From the NCBI GenBank assembly GCA_000697335.1, contig JNEM01013474.1:1-27090 (forward strand): a stretch of DNA of 27,090 bases. Direction: 5' to 3'. How positions within the stretch are numbered: position 1 is the first letter of the stretch; each line of letters opens with the position of its first letter. A program made the translations under genes and the position numbers. The notes below the pieces were generated by a model that saw only the letters and a program-made list of their open reading frames with translations, searched no databases and was not told the DNA's origin. Source of the stretch: Conidiobolus incongruus B7586 (lineage: Eukaryota; Entomophthoromycota; Entomophthoromycetes; Entomophthorales; Conidiobolaceae). Below, piece by piece: positions 1 through 11,266 of this stretch.

Positions 1-989
1 ATCAAGATCACTATGCTGTCATGGGTTTGTCCAAGTACCGTTACAAGGCTACTGAAGATCAGATCCACCGTGCTTTCCGTAAGAAGGTTTTGAAGCATCA
101 TCCTGATAAGAAGGCTTCCAGCGGTAATGCCAATGATGACTCCTTCTTCAAGTGTGTCCAAAAGGCCTATGAAATCTTGACCAACCCCGAAAAACGTCGC
201 CAATTCGATTCTGTCGATCCCGAAATCCCTGATACTATTCCCAGTGCCAAGGCTGAAGGTACCTTCTTCGAACTCTGGGCCCCCGTCTTCGAAAGAGAAG
301 GCCGTTTCTCCAAGATTCAACCCGTCCCTTCCTTAGGTGACGACAACAGCACTCGTGAAGAAGTTGAGCACTTCTACGATTTCTTCTTCAACTTGGACTC
401 ATGGAGAACTTTCGAATATCTCGACGAAAAGGACACTGAAGGTGTTGACAACAGAGATGACAAGCGTTACTTGGATCGTAAGAACAAGGCCGAAAGAGCC
501 CGTAGAAAGAAGGAAGACAATGCCCGTCTCCGCAAGTTGGTTGAAACCGCCATGGAACGCGATCACCGTATCCAACGCTTCAAGCAAGAAGAACGTGCCA
601 GACGTAACGCTAAGCGTTTGGCCAAGGAAGCTGAAGAAAAGGCTGCTGCTGAAGAAAAGGCTCGCAAGGAAGAAGAAGAACGTATTGCCCGTGAAAAGGC
701 CGAAAAGGAAGCCAAGGAACAAGCTGCCGCCGCCAAGAAGGACAAGGAAAAGGAAAAGAAACTCATTCGTAAGGAAAAGAAGGCCATTAAGGAAATCATG
801 GTCGAAGCCAACTACTTCCTCTCCGGTGATGTCCAACCCGATCAACTTGAAGCCCAGCTCTCCAAGTTGGATCAATTGTTCGAAAAGTTCGACTCTTCCG
901 CTGACTACACTAACTTCAAGACCAAGATTACTGCTGCCGTCGCCGCTGGTAACGCTGGTGAAGTTTTTGAACAAGCTTTGTCTGCTTAA
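1..989 (+). CDS. ZUO1: Zuotin, ribosome-associated J-protein co-chaperone (5' end cut by window edge)
   Basis: Zuotin pairs with the Hsp70-like Ssz1 in the ribosome-associated complex and stimulates Ssb-type Hsp70 on nascent chains at the exit tunnel. The reading frame is already open at position 3 (codons reading QDHYAVMGLSK), so the Met at 21 is internal. The visible part starts inside the J domain, with the catalytic HPD tripeptide at 99-107 (HHPDKK). It continues through the zuotin homology region (FFNLDSWRTFEYLDEKD, then a basic stretch around ERARRNAKR), a long charged Ala/Lys/Glu helix, and a short C-terminal helical domain. No SANT/Myb domains follow, as in yeast Zuo1 and unlike animal DNAJC2. 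About 328 codons are present; yeast Zuo1 has 433, so roughly 100 N-terminal residues lie outside the window. Codons are strongly biased (AAG, GTC, ATC), suggesting high expression. An AATAAA lies at 1005-1010. Confidence 0.95.
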   Translation, partial: QDHYAVMGLSKYRYKATEDQIHRAFRKKVLKHHPDKKASSGNANDDSFFKCVQKAYEILTNPEKRRQFDSVDPEIPDTIPSAKAEGTFFELWAPVFEREGRFSKIQPVPSLGDDNSTREEVEHFYDFFFNLDSWRTFEYLDEKDTEGVDNRDDKRYLDRKNKAERARRKKEDNARLRKLVETAMERDHRIQRFKQEERARRNAKRLAKEAEEKAAAEEKARKEEEERIAREKAEKEAKEQAAAAKKDKEKEKKLIRKEKKAIKEIMVEANYFLSGDVQPDQLEAQLSKLDQLFEKFDSSADYTNFKTKITAAVAAGNAGEVFEQALSA

Positions 990-1473
990 TTATATTAAAT
1001 TTGAAATAAATTCAGTTCAATTTTTAGTATAACTTAATTTTGATATTAAACTTTGCATTATTAATGATAATATATTGTATATCAATATCTCATATACTTA
1101 CAACAGCATTTAGAATTAATACAGAAAACTTGTGTTCAATCATTAATTTCTGCACAATATACAGTTAAAAGCATTATAAATCTGACTATTTATTAACATC
1201 TATTATAATTTTGTTACTGAATAACAAAAAAATTTAAAGCAAATCGAGTATAATATTTGTTTCCGATATTTCAATTGTCAGTTTATTTATTATGCATTTG
1301 ATGAATATATAAAGTTAAGAATCAATTGTATATAAAAAATTATAATATTGCTCAATATATTTTGGGTTATGAGAGATTAAAGAGGTATCAAAAAAAGAAA
1401 TAATATTTCAACAAAAAATTAAAAATTATAAGAATAATATTAAAATTAATTCAATCAATATACTCCATATTAA
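990..1473. other. AT-rich intergenic gap, ZUO1 3' flank
   Basis: It holds the probable polyadenylation signal of ZUO1 (AATAAA at 1005-1010) and otherwise A/T-rich sequence with no coding potential that I can see. The stretch just before 1474 is the 5' flank of the tRNA-Ala gene. Confidence 0.6.
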
Positions 1474-1546
1474 GGGGAATTAGCTCAAATGGTAGAGCGC
1501 TCGCTTAGCATGCGAGAGGCACGGGGATCGATACCCCGATTCTCCA
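1474..1546 (+). tRNA. tRNA-Ala (anticodon AGC)
   Basis: The 73-nt gene folds as a full cloverleaf. The acceptor arms GGGGAAT and ATTCTCC pair with one G-U, and the discriminator is A at 1546. The anticodon stem CTCGC/GCGAG (1500-1504/1512-1516) encloses the loop TTAGCAT, with anticodon AGC at 1507-1509. The A box (TAGCTCAAATGG) and B box (GGATCGATACC) are intact. A at the first T-loop position is normal for eukaryotic nuclear tRNA-Ala(AGC). There is no intron and CCA is not encoded. Confidence 0.97.
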
Positions 1547-1553
1547 TCAATTC

Positions 1554-1558
1554 TTTTT
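1554..1558 (+). terminator. RNA polymerase III terminator of tRNA-Ala
   Basis: A run of five T residues on the sense strand starts 8 nt after the discriminator base, the usual pol III stop signal. Confidence 0.8.
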
Positions 1559-1951
1559 CATGTCTCAAAAATTTATTTTTCTAAATTTACCAAATATTCA
1601 AAATAATCTAATATTGATAATTATTTGGTATGAATAATTTGTTTGAATAAACTATATTAAATACATTGTTTATGATATTTCATTAATTCTAATATAAATT
1701 TTAGAATTGGTTAGTTTGATAATTTCAATTTAATATAAATTTCAAATAGAAATCAATCTTGATTAAAATTCAGACCTAAAATATTTGGAAAAATTTTAAA
1801 ATAATAAGATAATAACAAATGAGTAAAAGTATTAGCTGGGTATTTGTACAATTATATTAATCACAATATATATTATTAATATTATAAAATTTTTGGTAAT
1901 TATATTCAATTTGATTTTTATTTCAAAATAGATATTCAATAAAAAATTAAT
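1559..1951. other. AT-rich gap containing the SFA1 3' flank
   Basis: I see no gene here. On the minus strand an AATAAA (plus-strand 1917-1922) lies about 30 nt beyond the SFA1 stop codon and is the likely polyadenylation signal of that gene. Confidence 0.5.
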
Positions 1952-3720
<1,769 letters not shown>

Positions 3721-3776
3721 TATTACTAATACTTAATATTAAAAAGTAGTAAGTAATTGAAGAAATTCATGATGGA

Positions 3777-3806
3777 TTTATATGACCAGATTAGGAGATG
3801 ATGTCA
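3777..3806 (-). promoter_or_regulatory. Core promoter of SFA1: TATA box and ATF/CRE-like site
   Basis: On the minus strand TATAAA (plus 3777-3782) lies about 57 bp upstream of the ATG. TGACATCA (plus 3799-3806), one base from the ATF/CREB palindrome TGACGTCA, lies just beyond it. Both are sequence matches only; use is inferred. Confidence 0.45.
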
Positions 3807-5417
3807 CACGACTTTCCCATCCAATATCAGGAAATTGTTCCAGAAGAAATGTTAAGAATTTGGATTATTTTTGTAGTTTCGTGATTTAATCATAAAATAA
3901 ATAGGAATAAAAATATATGGTTACTTATTTGGGATGGATTTTTTTTAAGTGATAATGGTATATAGTATTTTTTGAGTAAGTACTGAAATTTGGGATACAC
4001 AACTAAGATTGCAATTCCAATTTATAAAATGTATATTATTATGAAAAAATTGCAAAAATTTGAACTTTACTTTTAGATCGATTTAAACTTGATTTAAGCA
4101 TAAAACAGTTTTATATCGATACAAGATTTTCAATATTATTGAAAAGGAATAATAGCCAACAAACATTTATATATTATTACTTTTGAATATTAAAAATATT
4201 CAGCATATTGTATTATTTAATTTTTATAATTTAGTATTGATTATTATTATTATTATTATTATTATTTTAGAAATGTCAAGTTTCTATAATAAATTATTAA
4301 TCTGTTGTATTTTAATCATTTATTCCATTGTGATAGTTCAACCAATATTAATTCTAATTTAAGCTGGCTTTGTCAGTCTATAATTGAAGGATACTCTTTG
4401 TTCACTTTGTTTTCTTTGTTAGATTATATTCAAATCACATAGCATTCATTTAAGCAACTATTTAAACCCAAAAGTGATAAAGATAGAAGGGTAAGTTTTT
4501 CTTTTGGATATTCTGCTACGACACCTCAACAGTAAGTTTTCAAACCTACAGTCCCAATACGTTAAAGAGCAGGATTAATAAATAATTTACTAAATCATAT
4601 TTTGAGTACTTTTCTAACTACAACCTATATTTATAAAACTTAATATAAAAATACAACAAATCTAATAATACATTAAATTTACTCAAAACTTATGGAACCT
4701 TAAAATTAGTAAAAAGATTGAGATGACAATTGAATTATATCAAGAGACTGGGTCATATACAAATTATTTTCCAAAAATCTTAATAACCTTAAAATATACA
4801 TATTGCAATATTAATAACAAAAAATGAATTTCAATTTATTTATTGCATATATACAAACCTTCAAATATAAAATTTGATCAATAGTTTATGTTTATTTAGG
4901 TTTTTAAAATGGTTTAATTGATAATTTTTTAAATTTTTCAGTTATTAACACTTTTAAGCAATGATTTTTATTTTGGTTCAGATATGAAATATCACAAAAT
5001 TATTAAATTCCAAGTTATAGTGGAATTCGATTTATAATTCATTTGTGATGTATCATCAACTAATTAAATAATACAAAAGCAATCAGTATTTATGGTTAAT
5101 ATATAGTATATAATAAATATCAGCAAAAATAGAGATCAAAGTAAGATATTGAAATTTGATAATATCACTTTAAAAGGGTTATTAGAATATATAAATCTAA
5201 GTTGTTAAGTTGTTATATATTGGTAAATATAAAATTGAATTAATCAGTGCTTCGTATATAGATGGAAATTTAATACAACCAAAATAGATTATTATATAAA
5301 TTCCAATTATTATATGGTTAATAGTTGATCAAATGTTTTATAAATATTTTATTACAAAGATTACAAATGAACAAATGTTAATTAAGAATGAATATATATT
5401 CCAACGATCTAATACAA
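3807..5417. other. Intergenic gap between SFA1 and NUP42
   Basis: About 1.6 kb of AT-rich DNA between the SFA1 promoter and the 3' end of NUP42. It holds a TTA microsatellite (4241-4266) and a patch at 4273-4585 with splice-like signals and a 29-codon hydrophobic open frame (see findings). No recognisable protein or RNA gene is seen. Confidence 0.5.
4241..4266 (+). repeat. (TTA)8 microsatellite
   Basis: Eight uninterrupted TTA triplets plus two T residues, read directly from the sequence. It is intergenic. Confidence 0.95.
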
Positions 5418-7194
5418 TTAAATTTGCCTAATCAACAAAGGGGGAGGTGGTACCAATGGAATCTTACCAATTTCAAAACTATCTAGACAGAAAGCTTCAA
5501 ATTGCTCAATGGTTAACCCTAATTCTTTAGCAAAAGATTCTTTTTGTTCTTTGGTGGCGTCGGTTTCGAATTCAAAACCCTTGCTCATTTTGTGTTCAGT
5601 TTCGTTGTTAGAAAGTTTAACCACGGGAGTTTTACATTGTGAGAACTTGAGATTGATGGTTGAGGAGCCTGCAGTGACGTTTGTGCCAGTGCTGGGAGCA
5701 CTGATTGAGAATGCAGCGGTGGGTGAGTCGACATCCATTGTATCGTTGCCGAATCCTGTCGATACGCTTGGAGCATTTCCACCCCATACAGTACTGGATT
5801 GCTGACCTCCGCCAAATGCAGATGTAGCCTGGTTGTTTTGTCCAAATATGTTCGAAGTATTGCTGCCTGCTCCAAATGCGGATCCACCAAAACCTGTGGA
5901 CTGAGATCCAGCGCCAAATGCTGAAGTAGTAGTGTTATTTCCAGACAATAAGGAAGGTTTCGCAGAACTCATGAAGGCAGATGTAGTAAATGGTGAAGAT
6001 TGAGTATTAGCATTAGAAGTTGAACTTTGGTCGAAAATAGATTGGTTTGTCCCTCCAGAGGCTGCGACAGAGCCGAATCCAGCATTGGAGTTAGCGAATT
6101 GTGCAAATCCACCCCCATTAGCAAGTGCAGTACTGGATCCAAAAGCTGATGTAGATGATCCACCAAAAGCACTTTGAGTTCCCGTAGACTGAGGCTGACT
6201 GAATGCTGACCAACCTCCAGAATTGCCACCGCCAAAAGCACTGGAACCACTACCAAAAGCACCAGTTCCACTACCAAAAGCGCCTGAGCCACTACCAAAA
6301 GCACTGGTGCCACTACCAAAAGTACTAGATTGCGTATTATTATTACCACCTCCAAAAGCAGAATTACCGCTAGAGAAAGTATTTCCCCAAAAGGCTGCAG
6401 ATTCCTGACTTCCTGTAACATCGGTGCTCTTCTTGAAAATATTTGATCCAAACCCTATAAAATGTCAGTATAAATATTGATATTAAAAGTGATAAAATTA
6501 CCACCGCCAAAACTATTTTGATTCTGCATCCTTCTCTGTAAAGCTTGCTGAAGTGCTTGGCCAAAAGTCTTATCTGTACTGATACATTGTGGAGGTGCTT
6601 CCATTGGTAAAATAGGTCCCTGATACCCAGTAGCCTGTCTATACTGAAGGATAACTTTATTAGGATCTTGACGAACTGCTTCTAGCTGTCTAATAGCATT
6701 TTGCTGTAAATCTTGTACCATTTTCATCTATAATAACTAATTAATCAAGTTTCAAATTTGAATAAATTAATATCATTTACAGAATTGGTAGTTTGGCCCG
6801 AGTTTTGCATTTCTTCATAAAAACCAAATCTCACTTCTTCTGGAGAGTATTCAACATCCGAAATAACATTATCTTGATCGTAAACTGGACCATAAACAGA
6901 AAGTTTCCATCTCGGGGTATTGGACATATCCCTTTCTATATTTTCTTTACTAAATTTTAAAATAAATTAAATGTTCTTCAAATTAAAATTACTCTTCTTA
7001 CGATAAATACGTGATATTACCACATTTATTAATTGGCGACCTTCCAAGTATTTCATTCTCTTGAAAGTTTTCAACTTTGGCAGTTTCTAAATTATTGGGA
7101 TTATTGAATGTATTACTGCCAGCACCGACTATTTCATTAATTAGTTAACTTTAGATATCTTATATATTCTATTTATTTTTAGTTTCTTACACAT
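5418..7194 (-). CDS. NUP42: NUP42/hCG1-type FG nucleoporin, 5 exons, no visible CCCH zinc finger
   Basis: NUP42 sits on the cytoplasmic face of the nuclear pore and helps Gle1/Dbp5 release exported mRNP. Inferred exons: 7194-7191 (only ATGT), 7128-7002, 6949-6781, 6727-6502, 6454-5418; 520 residues. Three family hallmarks are present. One is an N-terminal block (PRWKLSVYGPVYDQDN then SPEEVR) matching human NUPL2 around WMFSVYSPVKKKPN. The second is a long FG region rich in SAFG, GFG and TFG, with repeated AFGSG units coded around 6230-6340. The third is a C-terminal Gle1-binding-type tail (LTIEQFEAF, FEIGKIPLVPPPP). Most homologues begin with a CCCH zinc finger; this model begins MFGAGSNTFNN and lacks it. 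Every exon junction keeps frame. The start relies on the 4-nt first exon, the weakest part of the model. It is divergent from RPA12 across 194 bp. Confidence 0.87.
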
Positions 7195-7388
7195 TTTGTA
7201 TTGATTGTTATTTTGAGAATAATGACGAAATAATATTTTTTTAATTAAAAATATTAAATGAAACTAAATGTATTATTATTCCCATAATTTTTCTATTTCA
7301 TCGTTTAATTTAAATCGATGTAATTTTTGGCAATTATAAAAATTACAAATTATATCCAAATAGAAAAATAATTAATTAGATAGATAAA
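7195..7388. promoter_or_regulatory. Shared divergent promoter of NUP42 and RPA12
   Basis: Only 194 bp separate the two start codons, so regulatory sites for both must lie here or within the genes. The stretch is AT-rich with no clear TATA box. A CGATGAAAT on the minus strand resembles the PAC element of yeast ribosome-biogenesis promoters but is not an exact match. Confidence 0.5.
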
Positions 7389-7781
7389 ATGTTATATACA
7401 GATTCAAATCCCCAACAACACGCATACAAAGTCGGTTCATTATTATTCTGCCCTACTTGCGGTAACCTTTTAGATCAGATCACTTCCCAAATGTCCATAT
7501 CCTGCAATTGCTGCCAGAGCACCTTTGCTCCACCTTCTGGATACACCGTCGTAACAAAATCAAGACCTAACACATTCGTATCAGCTTTAAAATCCAAGCG
7601 TGAACTCGTCCAAACCAACATTGCTTCCCAAGAAGCTTCTGCCACAATTGACGAAAAGTGTCCCAAATGTGGTGCACCTGAAATGAGTTTCCATACCATG
7701 CAATTGAGATCTGCTGATGAAGGTCAAACTGTGTTCTATTCCTGCGTTAAGTGTGGTTACAAATACTCTATCAATTCTTAA
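7389..7781 (+). CDS. RPA12: RNA polymerase I subunit A12
   Basis: RPA12 is the small Pol I subunit that supports RNA cleavage, proofreading and termination during rRNA synthesis in the nucleolus. It is a single exon of 130 residues (yeast: 125). The N-terminal zinc ribbon uses C21, C24, C39 and C42. A linker leads to a TFIIS-like C-terminal zinc ribbon with C91, C94, C119 and C122. The acidic hairpin has the motif RSADEGQT (D110, E111), the pair that reaches the polymerase active site in TFIIS and A12. RSADEGQTVFYSCVKCGY is diagnostic of A12 rather than Rpb9 or Rpc11. The ATG at 7389 is the first in frame and gives the family length. Confidence 0.96.
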   Translation: MLYTDSNPQQHAYKVGSLLFCPTCGNLLDQITSQMSISCNCCQSTFAPPSGYTVVTKSRPNTFVSALKSKRELVQTNIASQEASATIDEKCPKCGAPEMSFHTMQLRSADEGQTVFYSCVKCGYKYSINS

Positions 7782-8480
7782 TTTTTGGTGCTTTTACCAA
7801 GATTTTTTGGTGCTATTTATATATATTATAACTGATATATTGTACAATTTTTCAACTATTATATGAATTTATAGAAATTTAAAAATTTTAGAAATATTAA
7901 AACGATTCTGAATTTATATATAAATTTTTAGTTGTTTTTTATAATTGTTTAGAAAGATTATTTATCATTTCCTATTACGATTCTATATTCGTTAACTAAT
8001 TTTAATATATATATCAAATACTTGACTACCTCAATGGTAAAGATTTCAGTATAATAAATAATTTTTCAATATTTTTACAATTTTGGTAAAAAATTTTATC
8101 CTATATTATTATAAAGGTATTATACGTTTTCAAAATTATTATATTTTATTTTTATAATAGTTTAGTCTTTTAATTTGAATAATTTTTAGTCGAATAAAAA
8201 TATTAAATTCCAAATTTTTACATGCCAAGATATTAGGAATTAATATGTGTTTATTGGTTTTCAAGTCTTGATATTTATATCAATATAAATAAATATTATC
8301 ACAATTGAAAATTAATAAGAATACATAATATTACAAAAAATTTTTCAAACAATATTTCAATCAAACTATATTGAATATTATTAAAATATATTATATTAAA
8401 TAAATTGAAATATTATATATAAAAAGACGTTGGCTAATGAACATAAGGGTAATTACATATAAGGGATCTGATTAATTGAG
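7782..8480. other. AT-rich gap between RPA12 and the repeat-protein gene (convergent 3' ends)
   Basis: It contains the 3' flanks of two convergent genes. I see no exact AATAAA on either strand close to the stops and no open frame of note. Confidence 0.5.
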
Positions 8481-10070
8481 TTAATCAATTTTGACCCTTT
8501 GGCTAACAGAAGTATCATCTTCACCAGCAGAATTTCCATGATGATTATTATCATCGGCACTCACTTTCTGACTCACTTCAATATCTTCCTTATTTGTATG
8601 TTTAGGGTGTGACTTGTTGCAATCGCGGTGCTTATCAGGTTTCTTTCTAGTCTTCAAATCGGAATTCCTCATAGCTTTTAACTCTTCACCAATCTTTTTC
8701 AACTCCTCATTGAGTTGCTTACTATAACTTTCGACCAAATCTGGTTTTGCCAGTTTATGGTCCTCTTCATCCACTTTGACTTTTTGACTTATGGCAGTAT
8801 CTTCTTTGGCATCATGGCGATTGCTACCCTCTTCGTCTATTTTCACGCTTTGGGTTACGCTCACTTCATCTTCACCGTCATCTGATTTGGAATGACCTCC
8901 GCGGCCATTTTCATCCTCTATTCTTACGTTTTGACTTACACCAACATCTTCGTTATTACCTCTGTTGTTCCCTCTGCGATTGTTATCCTCTTCATCTACT
9001 TTTACGCTTTGACTTATACTAACATCATCGTTATCAGATCCATGGTTACCTTTATTGCCATTTTCTTCGTCTAATTTTACAGTTTGGCTCACGCTGACTT
9101 CATCATCGTTACTTCCATGACGGCCTCTGTGATTGTTATCATTTTCATCTAATTTTACAGTTTGACTCACGCTGACTTCATCATCATTACTTCCATAGCG
9201 GCCTCTGTGATTGTTATCATCTTCGTCTACTTTTACGGTTTGACTAACGGTCACTTCATCATCGTTACTTCCATGGTAGCCTCTGTGATTGTTATCATCT
9301 TCATCTAATTTTACAGTTTGACTCACACTGACTTCATCATCATTACTTCCACGGCGAGCTTTGCGATTGTTACCATCTTCGTCTACTTTTACGGTTTGAC
9401 TAACGGTCACTTCATCATTATCGCCACCACGATGGTTCCCATGGCCGTCTTCTTCGTCTAATTTTACACTTTGACTAACACTTACTTCATCTTCATTATT
9501 TTTACGATGCTCAGGTTTCTTATTCCCCTCTTCATCAACTACGACATTCTGACTGACATTAACAACTTCTTCAGGTTTATTGGAAGAGCTTTTTGCTTCA
9601 TTATCGTCCTCTATATTAATAAACTGTGTCAAATTGACAACATTGTCATTTGCACTGATATCAGGTTTATGATTATCGCCATCAACGTGGGCATCCTTAG
9701 GAACTCTGATGTCTTCATTGCCCGAGTGATGAGAGTGATGAGATCCATGACGCTCACCTTTCAAAGAATCTTCAATAATATCAGCGATGTCTTCCTTCTT
9801 ATCGCCTTCGTCCACCTCGATATTCTCTACAATTTCTTGATTACCTACCTTCTTATGAATTCTTACTATGTCTTCGTCACCATCGTTCTTTTCTATGATT
9901 TCTTCCCCATCCTTCAAAATAATTTCTTCAGAGGGCGGTCCATCGTTATTTCCGCCTTCGAGGTTGATGATTTCGGCACTGGGCATATTGGGCCAGTTAG
10001 GAGGTAATCCCAGTACATTCCCAGTGGAATACAGGAGAACTAAAATGGTTATGAAAGATTTACTCAGCAT
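8481..10070 (-). CDS. Secreted acidic tandem-repeat protein of unknown function
   Basis: I do not recognise this gene. The single exon encodes 529 residues from the ATG at 10070; the frame extends 4 codons further only by using TTG. Residues 1-21 form a clear signal peptide (MLSKSFITILVLLYSTGNVLG). Residues 25-120 are acidic with repeated E-I-I and I-V-E pieces and a His-rich patch. From about 145 there are 14 copies of a motif centred on VSQ, at 147, 172, 198, 223, 249, 275, 301, 327, 352, 378, 405, 427, 499 and 522. Most are 25-26 residues apart. The unit reads DDEVSVSQTVKLDEDD followed by a turn rich in Asn, His, Arg and Gly. Residues 444-471 look helical. There is one cysteine in the mature protein (484), no second membrane segment and no evident GPI signal; the last repeat ends at the stop. 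A cell-wall, matrix or metal-binding role is possible but unproven. Confidence 0.85.
   Translation of the reverse strand: MLSKSFITILVLLYSTGNVLGLPPNWPNMPSAEIINLEGGNNDGPPSEEIILKDGEEIIEKNDGDEDIVRIHKKVGNQEIVENIEVDEGDKKEDIADIIEDSLKGERHGSHHSHHSGNEDIRVPKDAHVDGDNHKPDISANDNVVNLTQFINIEDDNEAKSSSNKPEEVVNVSQNVVVDEEGNKKPEHRKNNEDEVSVSQSVKLDEEDGHGNHRGGDNDEVTVSQTVKVDEDGNNRKARRGSNDDEVSVSQTVKLDEDDNNHRGYHGSNDDEVTVSQTVKVDEDDNNHRGRYGSNDDEVSVSQTVKLDENDNNHRGRHGSNDDEVSVSQTVKLDEENGNKGNHGSDNDDVSISQSVKVDEEDNNRRGNNRGNNEDVGVSQNVRIEDENGRGGHSKSDDGEDEVSVTQSVKIDEEGSNRHDAKEDTAISQKVKVDEEDHKLAKPDLVESYSKQLNEELKKIGEELKAMRNSDLKTRKKPDKHRDCNKSHPKHTNKEDIEVSQKVSADDNNHHGNSAGEDDTSVSQRVKID
8772..9569 (-). repeat. Coding tandem repeat, 78-bp unit with 156-bp higher-order dimer
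   Basis: The best-conserved units repeat at exactly 78 bp: the same 10-mer (aattttacag, plus strand) starts at 9073, 9151 and 9307. A second unit type shares its first 40 bases between 9221 and 9377, exactly 156 bp apart. The two types alternate in the middle of the array, coding VSVSQTVKLDE and VTVSQTVKVDE. Confidence 0.9.
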
Positions 10071-10135
10071 AATTTCAATCAATCACAGTAATACTTCAAT
10101 GATTAAAAGGATATCTCATTCGAGATTTTGCTTAG

Positions 10136-10142
10136 TTATATA
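10136..10142 (-). promoter_or_regulatory. TATA box of the repeat-protein gene
   Basis: TATATAA on the minus strand lies about 66 bp upstream of the ATG at 10070, a spacing like that before SFA1 and the histone-fold-like gene. Confidence 0.5.
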
Positions 10143-11176
10143 GCAATTGTCATTACTGGGCTAATGATGTCTTAGAATAACTGATAAACTGTTTATTTAG
10201 TTGCTGAGTTTGTTAGTAATTAAATTTGCCACAAAACTTTCAATGTTTTATATTCATCTTGTCAATATTACGATTATGATTGGACTTGAATCATCAATCC
10301 AAATTCCAAACCAATTTTTTACTTTGATCAATTTAATGGCTGACAATTCATTTTATATCCATACAAAATTAACTGAATTAGTCAAATTTAGCATTTCAAA
10401 CTGTAATTTTTTTTCGAATTTAAAAATTTTTAAACAAATTCATTTGGGCTTTGATTCAGAATAATAAACTCAATTAAATGTTAGAAATGTGGTTAAAATA
10501 TAGGCTTTGAAAAAATCATTATTTGATAATATTATAATGGATAGTTTACTTTGAGTTAGATGATATATTGATATTGATTGGACAGCAGAATATCAATTTT
10601 TTCAATATAATGAAATTAATCAATTTAAGTTTATATTTATTTCAATGATTTTACTATTTTTCATAATAGGTTATTATTAAATCGATATGCATATTATTCA
10701 GAACATTCAATAATGAATTAAAAATTATTCAGCCAAAAAATCTAATTTTTAATATGAATCAATTTATAAAAGATATTACTATTTTTGACTGATTTAAATC
10801 GGGATATTAAATAACTTTTGTAAAATTTTTAAATTCTAATTTGCTAATATTTATTTATCAAAGATAAATAATTTCATTAAATTTAAATTTATTAATATTT
10901 AAATTTTAGTGTTTATCAAGTATATATGGTTATCATATTTTATGAAAAGATTAAATTTAAACATTCAAAATATAAAAAGATAGGAATAGAAAAAGAAATA
11001 ATTGAAAAATGAAAAGAGATCATGTATAAAAGAGTGTAGATTTGAAAGATTTTAAAATTTAAAATAGATGATTTATAAAGATATATATATTAGCAAGTGA
11101 TAGGGAAGAGTAGAATATATTTTATGAGTAAATATCATAAATATATTGATGTAAATTTGATTGGCTGATTTTTTAA
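10143..11176. other. AT-rich gap upstream of tRNA-Glu
   Basis: An open frame at 10201-10464 (+) begins with TTG, resembles no protein I know and has A/T-driven composition, so I do not call it. Nothing else is recognisable. Confidence 0.5.
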
Positions 11177-11248
11177 TCCGATATGGTCCAGTGGTTAGGA
11201 TTTCTCGCTTTCACCGAGACGGCCAGGGTTCGATTCCCTGTATCGGAG
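11177..11248 (+). tRNA. tRNA-Glu (anticodon TTC)
   Basis: The 72-nt cloverleaf has acceptor arms TCCGATA and TATCGGA, fully paired, with discriminator G at 11248. The anticodon stem TCTCG/CGAGA encloses CTTTCAC with anticodon TTC at 11210-11212. The A box (TGGTCCAGTGG) and B box (GGTTCGATTCC) are canonical. There is no intron and CCA is not encoded. Confidence 0.97.
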
Positions 11249-11260
11249 TAAGGAATTATA

Positions 11261-11266
11261 TTTTTT
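11261..11266 (+). terminator. RNA polymerase III terminator of tRNA-Glu
   Basis: Six T residues on the sense strand start 13 nt after the tRNA 3' end. Confidence 0.75.

Noticed and set aside
337-1032. Alternative long frames on both strands across ZUO1
   Set aside because: They overlap the zuotin frame and arise from its Lys/Glu/Ala-rich codons; only the zuotin frame has domain matches.
9471-10007. Long open frame of 178 codons on the plus strand
   Set aside because: It is the antisense shadow of the acidic repeat gene; Asp/Glu/Asn codons read as hydrophobic residues on the opposite strand. It has no family features.
10071-10082. N-terminal extension of the repeat protein
   Set aside because: The extension depends on a TTG start. 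The ATG at 10070 gives a cleaner signal peptide.
10201-10464. Plus-strand open frame of 87 codons
   Set aside because: It starts with TTG, has no recognisable domain or conserved composition, and such a length is within chance for the amount of sequence examined.
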